64,000 nucleotides of DNA from Hyphomonas sp. (GCF_016125515.1 NZ_WGLO01000001.1:248001-312000), one strand, 5' to 3'; shown: positions 8,667-17,004, counted from the stretch's first letter. Numbers and translations are program-made. Notes: generated by a model from the letters alone, not told the origin.

Positions 8667-9134
8667 TCACCACAAATCCCGCTCCGGCGAGGCCGCTTTT
8701 GCGAGCTTGCCCATCAGCCGCGCCAGCTCAGCCTGTTCCTTGTCGCTGAGGGCGGTGACGAGCTGTGCCTCCTCGGCCAGCGCCAGTGGCACGATCAGCT
8801 CATAGATGCCGAGCCCCGCCGGCGTCAGCACCAGGTTTGACCGGCGCGCATCGTCCGTGGACGGACGCCGCTCCAGGTAGCCCATTTCGATCAGGCCCGC
8901 GACCGCCCGGCTGACGGCCACCTTGTCCATCTGCGTGCGCTGGCCGATTTCGGTTGCGCTGATGCCGGGCGTGTCGGCCGTCACCGCCATCACGCGCCAT
9001 TGCCAGATCGAGAGACCGAATTCCCGGTCATAAAGCTCGGCAATCCGCTGCGAGACGGCGTTCGACAGCACCGATAGCCGGAAGGGCAGGAACGTCGCAA
9101 GGCGCAGCGGCGCGGGGTGGGGTGATTGGGGCAT
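8667..9134 (-). CDS. MarR-family regulator, probable repressor of the hppD operon
   Basis: The 155-residue protein has the MarR winged helix: GISATEIGQRTQMDKVAVSRAVAGLIEMGYLERRPSTDDARRSNLVL. It is divergent from hppD, and the 97-bp gap contains an 18-bp near-perfect palindrome over the hppD promoter. By analogy with HpaR/HmgR-type regulators it probably senses an aromatic catabolite such as 4-hydroxyphenylpyruvate or homogentisate. The ligand is inference only. The first base of the ATG is at 9134. Confidence 0.92.
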   Translation of the reverse strand: MPQSPHPAPLRLATFLPFRLSVLSNAVSQRIAELYDREFGLSIWQWRVMAVTADTPGISATEIGQRTQMDKVAVSRAVAGLIEMGYLERRPSTDDARRSNLVLTPAGLGIYELIVPLALAEEAQLVTALSDKEQAELARLMGKLAKAASPERDLW

Positions 9135-9156
9135 GGCTGAGTGGAAATCCCTCGGT

Positions 9157-9186
9157 TTGACTTGCGGCGCGGGTCGAAATTAGTTA
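9157..9186 (+). promoter_or_regulatory. Predicted hppD promoter
   Basis: TTGACT (9157-9162) is followed after 18 bp by TAGTTA (9181-9186), a weak -10. The -10 lies wholly within the MarR palindrome, so binding would block it. Confidence 0.45.
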
Positions 9187-9198
9187 CATATGAAACTA
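9181..9198. promoter_or_regulatory. MarR-type palindromic operator
   Basis: TAGTTACATATGAAACTA is palindromic at 16 of 18 positions (arms TAGTT/AACTA, core CATATG). It sits 34 bp upstream of the hppD start and between the divergent MarR and hppD genes. It also contains an in-frame ATG at 9190 that I reject as the hppD start, because a good RBS precedes the ATG at 9232. Confidence 0.75.
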
Positions 9199-9231
9199 TA
9201 TTCTCAGCCCTTCAAGTCAGGAGCCTCCCAC

Positions 9232-10332
9232 ATGGCCGACCTCTTCGACAACCCCGCCGGTCTCGACGGCTTCGAATTCATTGAGTTTTCAGCGCCGGAG
9301 AAGGGCGTGCTGGAGCCCGTCTTCGAAACCATGGGTTTCACAAAAGTCGCCCGCCACCGTTCCAAGGATGTCGAGCTGTGGCGCCAGGGCGGCATCAACC
9401 TGATCACCAATTACGAGCCGAATTCGCCCGCCTGGTATTTCAGCCGCGAGCATGGCCCGTCCGCCTGCGGCATGGGCTTCCGCGTCCGCAACGCCCGCGC
9501 CGCCTATGACCACCTGCTGAAGCAGGGCGGCGAGCCCGTCGAGATGAAGACCGGCCCGATGGAGCTGCACATCCCCGCCATCCGAGGCATCGGCAATTCC
9601 ATCATCTACCTCGTCGACCGCTATGACGGCGGCGATGGCAACTTCTCGATCTATGACATCGATTTTGACTACCTGCCGGGCGTCGACCGCAATCCGCAAG
9701 GCGCGGGCTTCAAGGTGATCGATCACCTCACCCACAACGTCTATGGCGGCCGCATGAAATACTGGGCGGACTTCTACGAGACGCTCTTGAATTTCCGTGA
9801 GATTCGCTATTTCGACATCAAGGGCGAATATACCGGCCTCACCTCAAAGGCGCTGACCGCGCCGGACGGCAAGATCCGCATCCCGCTCAACGAAGAAGGC
9901 AAGGGCGGCGGTGGCCAGATCGAGGAATTCCTGCGCGAGTTCAATGGCGAGGGCATCCAGCACATCGCCCTCATCTGCGACGACCTCGTCGCCTGCTGGG
10001 ACAAGCTCAAGGAGAAGGGCGTGCCTTTCATGACCGCGCCGCCCGCCACCTATTACGACATGCTCGACAAGCGCCTGCCGGGCCATGGCGAACCGGTCGG
10101 TGAGCTGAAATCTCGCGGCATCCTTCTCGACGGCACCACCGAAGGCGGCGAGCCGCGCCTCCTCCTGCAAATCTTCGCCCAGCCGCAGATTGGCCCGGTC
10201 TTCTTCGAGTTCATCCAGCGCAAGGGCGACTACAAGGAAGGCTTTGGCGAAGGTAACTTCAAGGCCCTGTTCGAATCCATCGAACGCGACCAGCTTGAGC
10301 GCGGCGTGCTGAAGGCCGAGGAGAAAGTGTGA
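9232..10332 (+). CDS. hppD: 4-hydroxyphenylpyruvate dioxygenase
   Basis: The enzyme converts 4-hydroxyphenylpyruvate to homogentisate in tyrosine degradation. The ATG at 9232 follows CAGGAG and starts [19 protein letters not shown], as in bacterial HppD. The two VOC domains carry the Fe(II) ligands His165 (in DHLTHNV), His244 (in IQHIAL) and Glu326 (in [10 protein letters not shown]). The C-terminal gate helix [17 protein letters not shown] is intact. At 366 residues the length is typical. It is the first gene after the MarR operator and overlaps the VOC gene downstream. Confidence 0.97.
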   Translation: MADLFDNPAGLDGFEFIEFSAPEKGVLEPVFETMGFTKVARHRSKDVELWRQGGINLITNYEPNSPAWYFSREHGPSACGMGFRVRNARAAYDHLLKQGGEPVEMKTGPMELHIPAIRGIGNSIIYLVDRYDGGDGNFSIYDIDFDYLPGVDRNPQGAGFKVIDHLTHNVYGGRMKYWADFYETLLNFREIRYFDIKGEYTGLTSKALTAPDGKIRIPLNEEGKGGGGQIEEFLREFNGEGIQHIALICDDLVACWDKLKEKGVPFMTAPPATYYDMLDKRLPGHGEPVGELKSRGILLDGTTEGGEPRLLLQIFAQPQIGPVFFEFIQRKGDYKEGFGEGNFKALFESIERDQLERGVLKAEEKV

Positions 10333-10880
10333 TGACCACCCCCAGACTTCGCGGAGTCCACCATGTCGCCTATCGCTGCAAGGATGCGAAGGAGACGGTG
10401 GAGTTCTACAAGAAGACGCTCGGCATGGCGTTCCAGCTGGCGATCGCTGAGGACCATGTGCCCTCCACCGGCGCCTATGATCCGTACATGCACATTTTCC
10501 TCGACGCAGGGAACGGCAATGTGCTCGCCTTTTTCGAGCTGCCCGAGCAACCCGAAATGGGCCGCGACCCGAACACGCCGCAATGGGTGCAGCACATCGC
10601 CTTCCGCCTCGGCTCGCTCGACGAGCTCATGGCCACCAAGGCGTACCTTGAATCCCTCGGTATCGACGTGCTCGGCCCGACCCATCACGGCATCTTCAAG
10701 TCGATCTACTTTTTCGACCCCAACGGCCACCGCCTCGAACTCGCCGCCGACATCGGCACGCCCGAACAGATGGCCCAGCTCAAATCTGTCGCCGAGCCCA
10801 TGATCGAGGAATGGAGCGCCACCAAGAAAGCGCCGAGGCATGCGGCCTGGCTGCATGAGAAGATCAAGACAGAAAGCTGA
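10332..10880 (+). CDS. VOC-superfamily metalloprotein (glyoxalase/extradiol dioxygenase-like)
   Basis: The ATG at 10332 overlaps the hppD stop (TGATG); an alternative GTG lies one codon upstream. The 182-residue protein has two beta-alpha-beta3 modules with a complete set of candidate metal ligands: His11 (GVHHV), Glu69 (AFFEL), His88 (WVQHIAF) and Glu136 (HRLEL). Such a set is seen in glyoxalase I and epimerases; extradiol dioxygenases use His-His-Glu. It is translationally coupled to hppD and lies directly before fahA, the position where homogentisate dioxygenase or maleylacetoacetate isomerase would be expected. A role in those steps is only a hypothesis. Confidence 0.9.
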   Translation: MTTPRLRGVHHVAYRCKDAKETVEFYKKTLGMAFQLAIAEDHVPSTGAYDPYMHIFLDAGNGNVLAFFELPEQPEMGRDPNTPQWVQHIAFRLGSLDELMATKAYLESLGIDVLGPTHHGIFKSIYFFDPNGHRLELAADIGTPEQMAQLKSVAEPMIEEWSATKKAPRHAAWLHEKIKTES

Positions 10881-10884
10881 CCTT

Positions 10885-11000
10885 CCCCCCCTCTCCCTTG
10901 GGAGACGGGCCGGGGGTGAGGGGGCGCACCATTTCCGCTCTTGCAATGTCACGTGAGGGCGTGCTCCCTCACCCCAACCCCGCTCCCAACGGAAAGGGGT
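10885..11000. repeat. Intergenic GC-rich palindromic element A
   Basis: A long imperfect inverted repeat with arms of about 35 bp: the left arm begins CCCCCTCTCCCTTGGGAG and the right arm ends CTCCCAACGGAAAGGGGT, with GGGTGAGGG / CCCTCACCC pairing further in. A loop of about 40 bp separates them. It lies between the VOC gene and fahA and is related to element D at 52388. Confidence 0.7.
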
Positions 11001-11024
11001 AAAAAAGGATACCGAGGAAATATC

Positions 11025-12038
11025 ATGAAACTCGCCACCCTCCGCAACGGCACACGCGATGGCCGCCTTGTCGTCGTCAGCCGCGACCTGACGCGTGCCA
11101 CCGATGCCGCCCGCATCGCGCCGACCCTTCAGGCCGCGCTCGACAAATGGTCCATCTACGGTCCCGAACTCGCCGTGCTCGCCCAGCAGGTGGAGCTGGG
11201 CAGCGTGCCCACCTTCCGCTTCCACGAGCATGACTGCGAAAGCCCGCTGCCGCGCGCCTATCAGTGGGCGGACGGTTCGGCCTATATCAACCATGTCGAG
11301 CTGGTTCGCGCCGCCCGGGGCGACAAGGTGCCGGAGAACTTCTACTACGACCCTCTGATGTACCAGGGTGGCTCGGACGGTTTCCTCGGTCCACGCGATG
11401 CCATCCCGCTCGCCGATCCCGCCTGGGGCTGCGACATGGAAGGCGAGATCGCCGTCATCACCGACGACGTGCCGCTGGGCGTCAGCGAAGAGGAAGCTGC
11501 CCTCCACATCCAGCTCATCATGCTCTGCAATGACGTCTCGTTGCGCGGGCTCATTCCCGGCGAACTCGCCAAGGGCTTCGGCTTCTTCCAGTCCAAGCCT
11601 GCCAGCGCCTTCTCCCCGGTCGCCATCACGCCGGACGAGCTCGGCGCCAACTGGCAGGACGGCCTCGTCCACCTGCCGCTGCGCGTCGATCTCAACGGCC
11701 AGCCCTTCGGCCGCGCCAATGCTGCCATCGACGCCACCTTCAACCTCCCGCGCCTCGTCGCCCATGCGGCGAAGACCCGCGCGCTCTCCGCCGGCACGAT
11801 CATCGGTTCGGGCACCGTGTCCAACAAGGGCAAGGATGGCGGCCCCGGCAAACCGGTCAACGACGGGGGGCTTGGTTATTCCTGCATCGCCGAGATCCGG
11901 ATGATCGAAACCATCGAATCCGGCACGGCCAGAACGCCGTTCCTGAAAGCCGGCGACACCGTCCGCATCGACATGCACGACGATGCCGGCCACTCAATCT
12001 TCGGCGCCATCGAGCAGACGGTCGCTGCCGCCAGCTGA
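11025..12038 (+). CDS. fahA: Fumarylacetoacetate hydrolase (short bacterial FahA type)
   Basis: The enzyme hydrolyses fumarylacetoacetate to fumarate and acetoacetate, the last step of homogentisate degradation. I chose the ATG at 11025 (MKLATLRNGTRDGRL), preceded by GAGGAA; the longer frame reads into the palindromic repeat. Family marks are PLPRAYQWADGSAYINHVEL, DPLMYQGGSDGFLGP, the metal-binding DMEGEIAVITDDVP, and GSGTVSNKG near the C-terminus. The 337-residue length matches the bacterial short form rather than the roughly 420-residue eukaryotic-like form. The acetoacetate made feeds ScoAB just downstream. Confidence 0.95.
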   Translation: MKLATLRNGTRDGRLVVVSRDLTRATDAARIAPTLQAALDKWSIYGPELAVLAQQVELGSVPTFRFHEHDCESPLPRAYQWADGSAYINHVELVRAARGDKVPENFYYDPLMYQGGSDGFLGPRDAIPLADPAWGCDMEGEIAVITDDVPLGVSEEEAALHIQLIMLCNDVSLRGLIPGELAKGFGFFQSKPASAFSPVAITPDELGANWQDGLVHLPLRVDLNGQPFGRANAAIDATFNLPRLVAHAAKTRALSAGTIIGSGTVSNKGKDGGPGKPVNDGGLGYSCIAEIRMIETIESGTARTPFLKAGDTVRIDMHDDAGHSIFGAIEQTVAAAS

Positions 12039-12078
12039 TCGCGCTCAGGCGGCCTTGTTTTCTGCCTGCGTCCGTGTA

Positions 12079-12094
12079 TTCAACGGCCGTTGAA
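12079..12094. promoter_or_regulatory. Perfect 16-bp palindrome upstream of scoAB
   Basis: TTCAACGGCCGTTGAA is perfectly self-complementary and lies 103 bp before the scoA start, in the 159-bp gap after fahA. It looks like a repressor operator (for example TetR-like), but no cognate regulator is identifiable. Confidence 0.5.
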
Positions 12095-12197
12095 ATCTTG
12101 ATCTCCGCGCGCGGGTTCAGCGCGCTGGAAATTGTGCTACGCAACATCAGCGATAGGCGCGTTCGCGCGCCGCAGTCAGGGAGCAACCGGCCGGTCC

Positions 12198-12905
12198 ATG
12201 GCAAGCAAGGTCTTTAAATCGGCGAAGGAGGCCCTCGACGGGCTTACCTTCGATGGCATGACGGTGATGGCAGGCGGCTTCGGCCTCTGCGGCATTCCGG
12301 AAAACCTCATCCTCGCCCTGCGCGACAGCGGTGCGAAGAACATCACGGCTATCTCGAACAATGCCGGCGTCGACGATTTCGGCCTCGGCCTTCTGCTGAA
12401 GACGCGCCAGATCAAGAAGATGATCTCTTCCTATGTCGGCGAGAACAAGGAGTTCGAGCGCCAGTACCTCTCCGGCGAACTCGAGCTCGAGTTCAACCCG
12501 CAGGGCACGCTCGCCGAGCGCTGCCGGGCAGGGGGCGCGGGCATCCCCGGCTTCTACACGAAAACCGGCGTGGGCACGCTGGTCGCCGAAGGCAAGGAAC
12601 ACCGCGAGTTCAATGGCGAGACCTACATCCTCGAGACCGGCCTCGTTGCCGACCTCTCGATCGTGAAAGCCGAGAAGGCCGACACGCAGGGCAACCTCGT
12701 CTTCAACAAGACCGCACGCAACTTCAATCCGCCCATGGCGATGGCCGGCAAGATCACGGTCGCCGAGGTCGAGGAAATCGTCCCCACCGGCGATATCGAC
12801 CCCGACCAGATCCACCTGCCTGGCATCTTCGTGCAGCGCATCGTGAAAGGCACCTTCGAGAAGCGCATCGAACAACGCACCGTCCGCAAGCGGGAGAGCT
12901 ACTGA
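12198..12905 (+). CDS. scoA: Succinyl-CoA:3-ketoacid CoA-transferase subunit A
   Basis: This is the alpha subunit of the two-gene SCOT enzyme that moves CoA from succinyl-CoA to acetoacetate. The ATG at 12198 gives [16 protein letters not shown]; the family glycine-rich motif [13 protein letters not shown] follows, with [14 protein letters not shown] and [21 protein letters not shown]. At 235 residues it is full length. It overlaps scoB by TGATG. Placement after fahA fits removal of acetoacetate from tyrosine breakdown. The upstream gap holds a perfect palindrome, so the pair may have its own promoter. Confidence 0.96.
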   Translation: MASKVFKSAKEALDGLTFDGMTVMAGGFGLCGIPENLILALRDSGAKNITAISNNAGVDDFGLGLLLKTRQIKKMISSYVGENKEFERQYLSGELELEFNPQGTLAERCRAGGAGIPGFYTKTGVGTLVAEGKEHREFNGETYILETGLVADLSIVKAEKADTQGNLVFNKTARNFNPPMAMAGKITVAEVEEIVPTGDIDPDQIHLPGIFVQRIVKGTFEKRIEQRTVRKRESY

Positions 12906-13534
12906 TGCCCTGGACACGTGATGAAATGGCGGCGCGCGCCGCAAAGGAACTGCACGACGGTTACTATGTGAACCTCGGCATCGGCATTCCGACGATGGTG
13001 GCCAACCATATCCCCGAAGGCATGGACGTGACGCTGCAGTCTGAGAACGGACTGCTCGGCATGGGCCCGTTTCCCTATGAAGGCGAGGAAGACGCCGACC
13101 TAATCAATGCCGGCAAGCAGACGATCACCACGCTGCCGCGCACCAGCTTCTTCGACAGCGCGACCAGCTTCGCGATGATCCGCGGCGGCCATATCAACAT
13201 CGCCATCCTGGGTGCGATGGAAGTCGCCGAGAACGGCGACCTTGCCAACTGGATGATCCCCGGCAAGCTCGTAAAGGGCATGGGCGGCGCGATGGACCTC
13301 GTCGCCGGCGTCAAACGCATTGTCGTGGTGATGGACCACGCCAACAAGGCCGGCGAGTCCAAGGTGCTCAAGACCTGCACCCTGCCGCTCACCGGCAAGG
13401 GCGTCGTCAACCGCATCATCACCGACCTCTGCGTGATGGACGTCGTCCCCGGCGGCCTCAAGGTCATCGAACTCGCCCCCGGCGTCGCGATGGACGAAGT
13501 GAAGGCAAAGACCGAAGCCACCCTGGTCGACTGA
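12905..13534 (+). CDS. scoB: Succinyl-CoA:3-ketoacid CoA-transferase subunit B
   Basis: The beta subunit carries the catalytic glutamate in [13 protein letters not shown] (Glu47), which forms the enzyme-CoA thioester. [19 protein letters not shown] and [28 protein letters not shown] are family signatures. At 209 residues it is complete. Its start overlaps the scoA stop. Downstream is palindromic element B and a convergent DUF1330 gene, so this probably ends the transcription unit. Confidence 0.96.
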   Translation: MPWTRDEMAARAAKELHDGYYVNLGIGIPTMVANHIPEGMDVTLQSENGLLGMGPFPYEGEEDADLINAGKQTITTLPRTSFFDSATSFAMIRGGHINIAILGAMEVAENGDLANWMIPGKLVKGMGGAMDLVAGVKRIVVVMDHANKAGESKVLKTCTLPLTGKGVVNRIITDLCVMDVVPGGLKVIELAPGVAMDEVKAKTEATLVD

Positions 13535-13630
13535 ACGCGCCGGTCCCCCCAAGCTCATGCGCACGGCTCTTCGAGAGAGAAGGGCCACGCTCTGTACCCG
13601 GATGGCCTTGCCGGTCCGGATGTTGGTGCT

Positions 13631-13752
13631 TGCCTCGCCCCCCAAACCCTCCCCGTTCCGGAGAGGGTACCGATCAGTTGGTGGGGCGCGCTCAGTCTGC
13701 TTGATAGAGTGACATGTCCCCTCCCTATTTTGGGGAGGCTGGGGCGAGGCAA
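13631..13752. repeat. Intergenic GC-rich palindromic element B
   Basis: Inverted repeat with outer arms GCCTCGCCCC / GGGGCGAGGC and inner CCTCCCC / GGGGAGG segments, ending with the small hairpin CCCTCCCTATTTTGGGGAGG. It fills the gap between scoB and the convergent DUF1330 gene and could act as a bidirectional terminator. The end hairpin is nearly identical to one in element C. Confidence 0.7.
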
Positions 13753-13776
13753 AAGAATGGGGTCGAGGAAAACCCC

Positions 13777-14067
13777 TCAACCCACGCCTTCCACAAAGAT
13801 AACCCGGTAGTCCGCCGCCTGGAAACGGTGTGCCCGGGCCGCCTTGTATTCCGGGCTGTCATACCAGGCCTTGGCCTCGGCCATCGTCGGGAAGGACAGA
13901 AGCACCACGCCGTCGGCGGCCGCGCCCTCGGTCGTCTCGCACGGGCCGTAGAAGGCCAGCGGCGTGATCTTGTGGTCGCCGCGCGCACCCCCTGCGGCCT
14001 CGGCATATTTCTTCATCGCGGCTTCGTCGCGCAGCTTTTCACGGATCAGGATCACATAGGCAGTCAT
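13777..14067 (-). CDS. DUF1330 domain protein
   Basis: The ATG at 14067 (MTAYVILIREKLRDEAAMKKY) has a strong AGGAGAG site; an upstream in-frame start to 14121 lacks one. The 96-residue protein matches the DUF1330 dimeric alpha-beta barrel pattern, including GVVLLSFPTMAEAKAWYDSPEYKAAR and a C-terminal YRVIFVEG. Function is unknown; related small barrels bind or modify small hydrophobic molecules. It is transcribed away from the aromatic aminotransferase and toward scoB, with 145 bp of shared upstream DNA. Confidence 0.9.
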   Translation of the reverse strand: MTAYVILIREKLRDEAAMKKYAEAAGGARGDHKITPLAFYGPCETTEGAAADGVVLLSFPTMAEAKAWYDSPEYKAARAHRFQAADYRVIFVEGVG

Positions 14068-14212
14068 GACAGTCTCTCCTTTGTTTCGCCCGAGCTTCCG
14101 CAATCCGGCGGCGCGGCGCAATTGTCACCCTGCGTCAGCTTGCCCGGCCGGCGGGGTTCCGCGCTGCAACAAAAACCGCTAGGTCTGCGCCTACATAATT
14201 GGAAGAGCTCCC

Positions 14213-15400
14213 ATGTCCCATTTCACCGTCCTGTCGACCCTTCCGCCCGATGCCTTGCTGGGCCTGATGACGGCCTTCCGCGCCGATCCGCGCCACGACA
14301 AGTTCGACCTCGGTGTCGGCGTCTACAAGGACCCGGACGGTGAAACGCCGATCCTCTCGGCGGTGAAGAAAGCCGAAGCCCGCCTGATCGGCGCGCAGGC
14401 AACCAAGGTCTATGAAGGCCCGCGCGGCAACACGGATTTCTGCGCCCATGTTGAGGATTTCGTCTTCGGCGCCGAGCATCCCGCCCGCGCCGAAGGCCGC
14501 ACGATTTCCTTCACCGCGCCCGGCGGCTGCGGCGCGCTTTTCCTCGGCATCAGCCTGATGAAACGCACCGGCACCAAGCGCGTCTGGGTGTCCAAGCCGA
14601 CCTGGCCGAACCATCCAAACGTGGTCAAATCGCTCGGCCTTGAAGTGAAGGACTATGCCTATGCCCGCGACGGCGAGTTCTACCGGCTCGGCATGATGGC
14701 AGACCTCTCCGAAGCCCAGCCCGGCGACGGCGTGATTATTCAGGGCCCGTGCCACAACCCGACCGGAATCGATCCCACGCTCGATGACTGGAAGGAACTC
14801 GGTAAACTCGCGAAGGAGAAGGAGCTGCTGGTGCTGCTGGATGTGGCCTATCACGGCTTTGCCCAGAGCCTTGAGCGCGACATGGACGGCGTGCGCGCTT
14901 TCATGAAAGAAGCCGGCGAGGCGTTGGTCGCCTATTCCTGCTCGAAGAATTTCGGCCTGTACCGCGAACGCACGGGCTGTTTCCTCGTGCTCGGCGAAAC
15001 CCGGGCGGGCATCGAGGCGGTCACCACGCACATCGCTGACAATGGCCGCGCCACCTGGTCGATGCCGCCGGCGCATGGTGCGGGCATCGTGGCGACCGTG
15101 CTTGGCGACGCAGAACTGCGCGCCGAATGGGAGGCCGAACTCAATGCCATGCGCACACGGATGAAGGGGCTGCGCGAAGACCTCTCCGACGCCTTGGTCA
15201 AGGCCACTGGATCAAACGCCCTTGCGGCCCTGAAGCACCAGAATGGCATGTTTTCCCAGCTGCCGGTTACGGCGGCGCAAACGATCGAGTTGCGCGAGAA
15301 ACACGGCGTCTACATGCCATCTTCCGGCCGCATCAACATCGCCGGCCTGAACCCCAAGGACATCCCAGTCTTGTCGAGAATCCTCGCAGGGTATCTCTAG
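14213..15400 (+). CDS. Aromatic amino acid / aspartate aminotransferase, class I
   Basis: The 395-residue PLP enzyme has the TyrB/AspC subgroup start (SHFTVLSTLPPDALLGLMTAFRAD...FDLGVGVYKD). The PLP-anchoring Lys245 lies in YSCSKNFGLYRERTG, and the substrate-carboxylate region is near INIAGLN. It contains GPCHNPTGID for cofactor binding. In this neighbourhood it is the natural first step of tyrosine catabolism (tyrosine to 4-hydroxyphenylpyruvate), though aspartate could also be a substrate. GGAAGAG precedes the ATG at 14213. The gene ends at element C. Confidence 0.95.
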   Translation: MSHFTVLSTLPPDALLGLMTAFRADPRHDKFDLGVGVYKDPDGETPILSAVKKAEARLIGAQATKVYEGPRGNTDFCAHVEDFVFGAEHPARAEGRTISFTAPGGCGALFLGISLMKRTGTKRVWVSKPTWPNHPNVVKSLGLEVKDYAYARDGEFYRLGMMADLSEAQPGDGVIIQGPCHNPTGIDPTLDDWKELGKLAKEKELLVLLDVAYHGFAQSLERDMDGVRAFMKEAGEALVAYSCSKNFGLYRERTGCFLVLGETRAGIEAVTTHIADNGRATWSMPPAHGAGIVATVLGDAELRAEWEAELNAMRTRMKGLREDLSDALVKATGSNALAALKHQNGMFSQLPVTAAQTIELREKHGVYMPSSGRINIAGLNPKDIPVLSRILAGYL

Positions 15401-15469
15401 AACCTCCGGGCTCCACCCTCTAGCTCGGGAAATTGCATTCGATTTCGCGTCCTCGCAAGCTCCCGGTTA

Positions 15470-15551
15470 GCGGGGAGGGGAAAGGTTGCTTTGGGGGATG
15501 TGTCAGCGATAGGCGGTTGATGAGAGAATTCCCTCCCCATTTTGGGGAGGG
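15470..15551. repeat. Intergenic palindromic element C
   Basis: Left side GCGGGGAGGGGAAAGG and right side CCCTCCCCATTTTGGGGAGGG form an imperfect inverted repeat; the right side is itself a 21-bp hairpin. It lies between the aminotransferase and the convergent thioesterase gene and resembles element B in sequence and position. Confidence 0.65.
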
Positions 15552-15598
15552 TAACGGTGGCGCCGAGGCGAAGGACGAAGCCGAGGCTGATCCGATCG

Positions 15599-16522
15599 TC
15601 AGATGCTCAGCCCGCGCGGCGCGATCTTCTCGAGTTCGGCAATCATCTCCGGCGGCGCTTCGACTGCCTTGCGGGCGTCGAGGTCCAGCGAGATGGCGAT
15701 CACTTCGCAGGTCGCCCAAGGGCCGCCCGTCTGCGGATCCATGACCCAGTGGATCAGGTTGTGCGTCTTGCCGGCGACCTTGCCGAGCGAAGTGTGCACC
15801 ACGAATCTGTCGCCCTCGCGGGGCATCCGGTGATAGCGAAGGCGGTATTCCAGCACGGCGGCGCCCATCCGCCGGCCACCGGCATTGGCGCCGACACGGG
15901 TGCGCCAGTCGAACAGTAGGTTCGGCACGGAATCCGAAACGCGCCCGATGATCCAGGACGGCGTCATCCATCCGTGGGCGCCGCAATGAGTGGCGGGCAC
16001 CGCGCCGAGGCCGATGCGCGGCGCGCCGATCTCGGCGACGCGGGCCAGGGTGATTGCCTCGACCGGCAGGCCCGGCGCGTCGGGATCGAAGGAGCGGGGC
16101 TTGGCTTCGTCGGGCGTGGCGCCCCTCAGCGAATCGAGCTTTTCGAGCACGCGGCGGGTCCAGGGAAAGGCCTTGCCTTCGGCGGTGTCGAGATGGGCGA
16201 TCCGTGTACGGAAGGCAGCTGACAGCGTGCCATCGGCATGGCGCAGTTCCTGGTAGACTACGGCGTCACTCTCGCCGATCTCCAGCACGCAGCCCTGCAT
16301 CGTCAGCGGCCGGCCCGGCAGGACCTCGCGCACGAACCGGATATGCTGGTCGGTCGGGGATACGGTGGAAGGCGAACTCGGGCGGAAAGCATTCGGCATG
16401 CCGGCCGCGTGGCAGAGCGCGACGAGGCCTTCCAGTTGCTTCTCGACATAGACGCGGACATTCATGTGTCCCATCTCGTCGCAGTCCCACTGGTTGCAGC
16501 TGCCTTGCCAGAGGGGGATCAT
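15599..16522 (-). CDS. Acyl-CoA thioesterase, double hotdog fold
   Basis: The N-terminal hotdog domain has CDEMGHMNVRVYVEK, the 4HBT/FadM-type motif. A second hotdog-like half follows from about residue 160 (GWMTPSWIIGRVSDSVPNLL, LEYRLRYHRMPREGDRFVVHTSL, KTHNLIHWVMDP). The 307-residue length fits a tandem fold. Acyl chain specificity is unknown. Its ATG overlaps the Zur-like stop by ATGA, so it is the second gene of that operon. Whether zinc status controls it is not shown by the sequence. Confidence 0.88.
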   Translation of the reverse strand: MIPLWQGSCNQWDCDEMGHMNVRVYVEKQLEGLVALCHAAGMPNAFRPSSPSTVSPTDQHIRFVREVLPGRPLTMQGCVLEIGESDAVVYQELRHADGTLSAAFRTRIAHLDTAEGKAFPWTRRVLEKLDSLRGATPDEAKPRSFDPDAPGLPVEAITLARVAEIGAPRIGLGAVPATHCGAHGWMTPSWIIGRVSDSVPNLLFDWRTRVGANAGGRRMGAAVLEYRLRYHRMPREGDRFVVHTSLGKVAGKTHNLIHWVMDPQTGGPWATCEVIAISLDLDARKAVEAPPEMIAELEKIAPRGLSI

Positions 16523-17004
16523 GCGGCGCAGTTCCGGCAGATGCCGCGCACTTCGACAACGGCCCGCGTCATGTGGAAGCCCGCCGCGTGCGTCTCGGCC
16601 TTGAGGGAGGCGCTGGTTGCCGTGGCGTGCAGCTCCTCGGCGCCCTTGCAGGTGTCGCAGATGAGGAAGACGGCTGAGTGGCTGTGGCTGGTATGTCCGC
16701 AGGCAACATAGGCATTGAGGCTCTCGATCTTGTGGACGAGGCCGGTGTCCTGGAGGAAGTCGAGCGCCCGGTAAATCGTCGGCGGCTTGGCCGCCCCTTC
16801 GCCGTCGAGGTTCGCGAGCAGGTCATAGGCTTTCGCGGGGCCGTCGCTGTCGAGCAGCAGGCGGAGCACCTTGCGGCGGATTTTCGTCATACGCTGGCCC
16901 TGGCGAACCACCAGCGCTTCGGCCTCCTGCAGGAACGCTTCGGTGTCCTGCGGGCTGCACGGCGTATTTGCGGCGCCGTGATCGTGGGAATGGGAAATGG
17001 CCAT
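16519..17004 (-). CDS. Fur-superfamily regulator, probably Zur
   Basis: The winged-helix region MTKIRRKVLRLLLDSDGPAKAYDLL...KPPTIYRALDFLQDTGLVHKI is typical of Fur proteins. The structural zinc site is given by CDTCKG and the C-terminal CRNC pairs. The Zur-like features are AYDLL, YVACGHTSHSHS and an N-terminal His cluster (SHSHDHG) that could bind metal. I cannot exclude Fur or PerR. It leads an operon with the thioesterase. No znuABC genes are in the window, and I did not find a clear Zur box in the 141-bp upstream gap. Confidence 0.88.
   Translation of the reverse strand: MAISHSHDHGAANTPCSPQDTEAFLQEAEALVVRQGQRMTKIRRKVLRLLLDSDGPAKAYDLLANLDGEGAAKPPTIYRALDFLQDTGLVHKIESLNAYVACGHTSHSHSAVFLICDTCKGAEELHATATSASLKAETHAAGFHMTRAVVEVRGICRNCAA

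Noticed and set aside
9190-9231. ATG at 9190 as the hppD start
   Set aside because: It lies in the operator palindrome and adds a 14-residue stretch without family match; the ATG at 9232 has an RBS and the canonical N-terminus.
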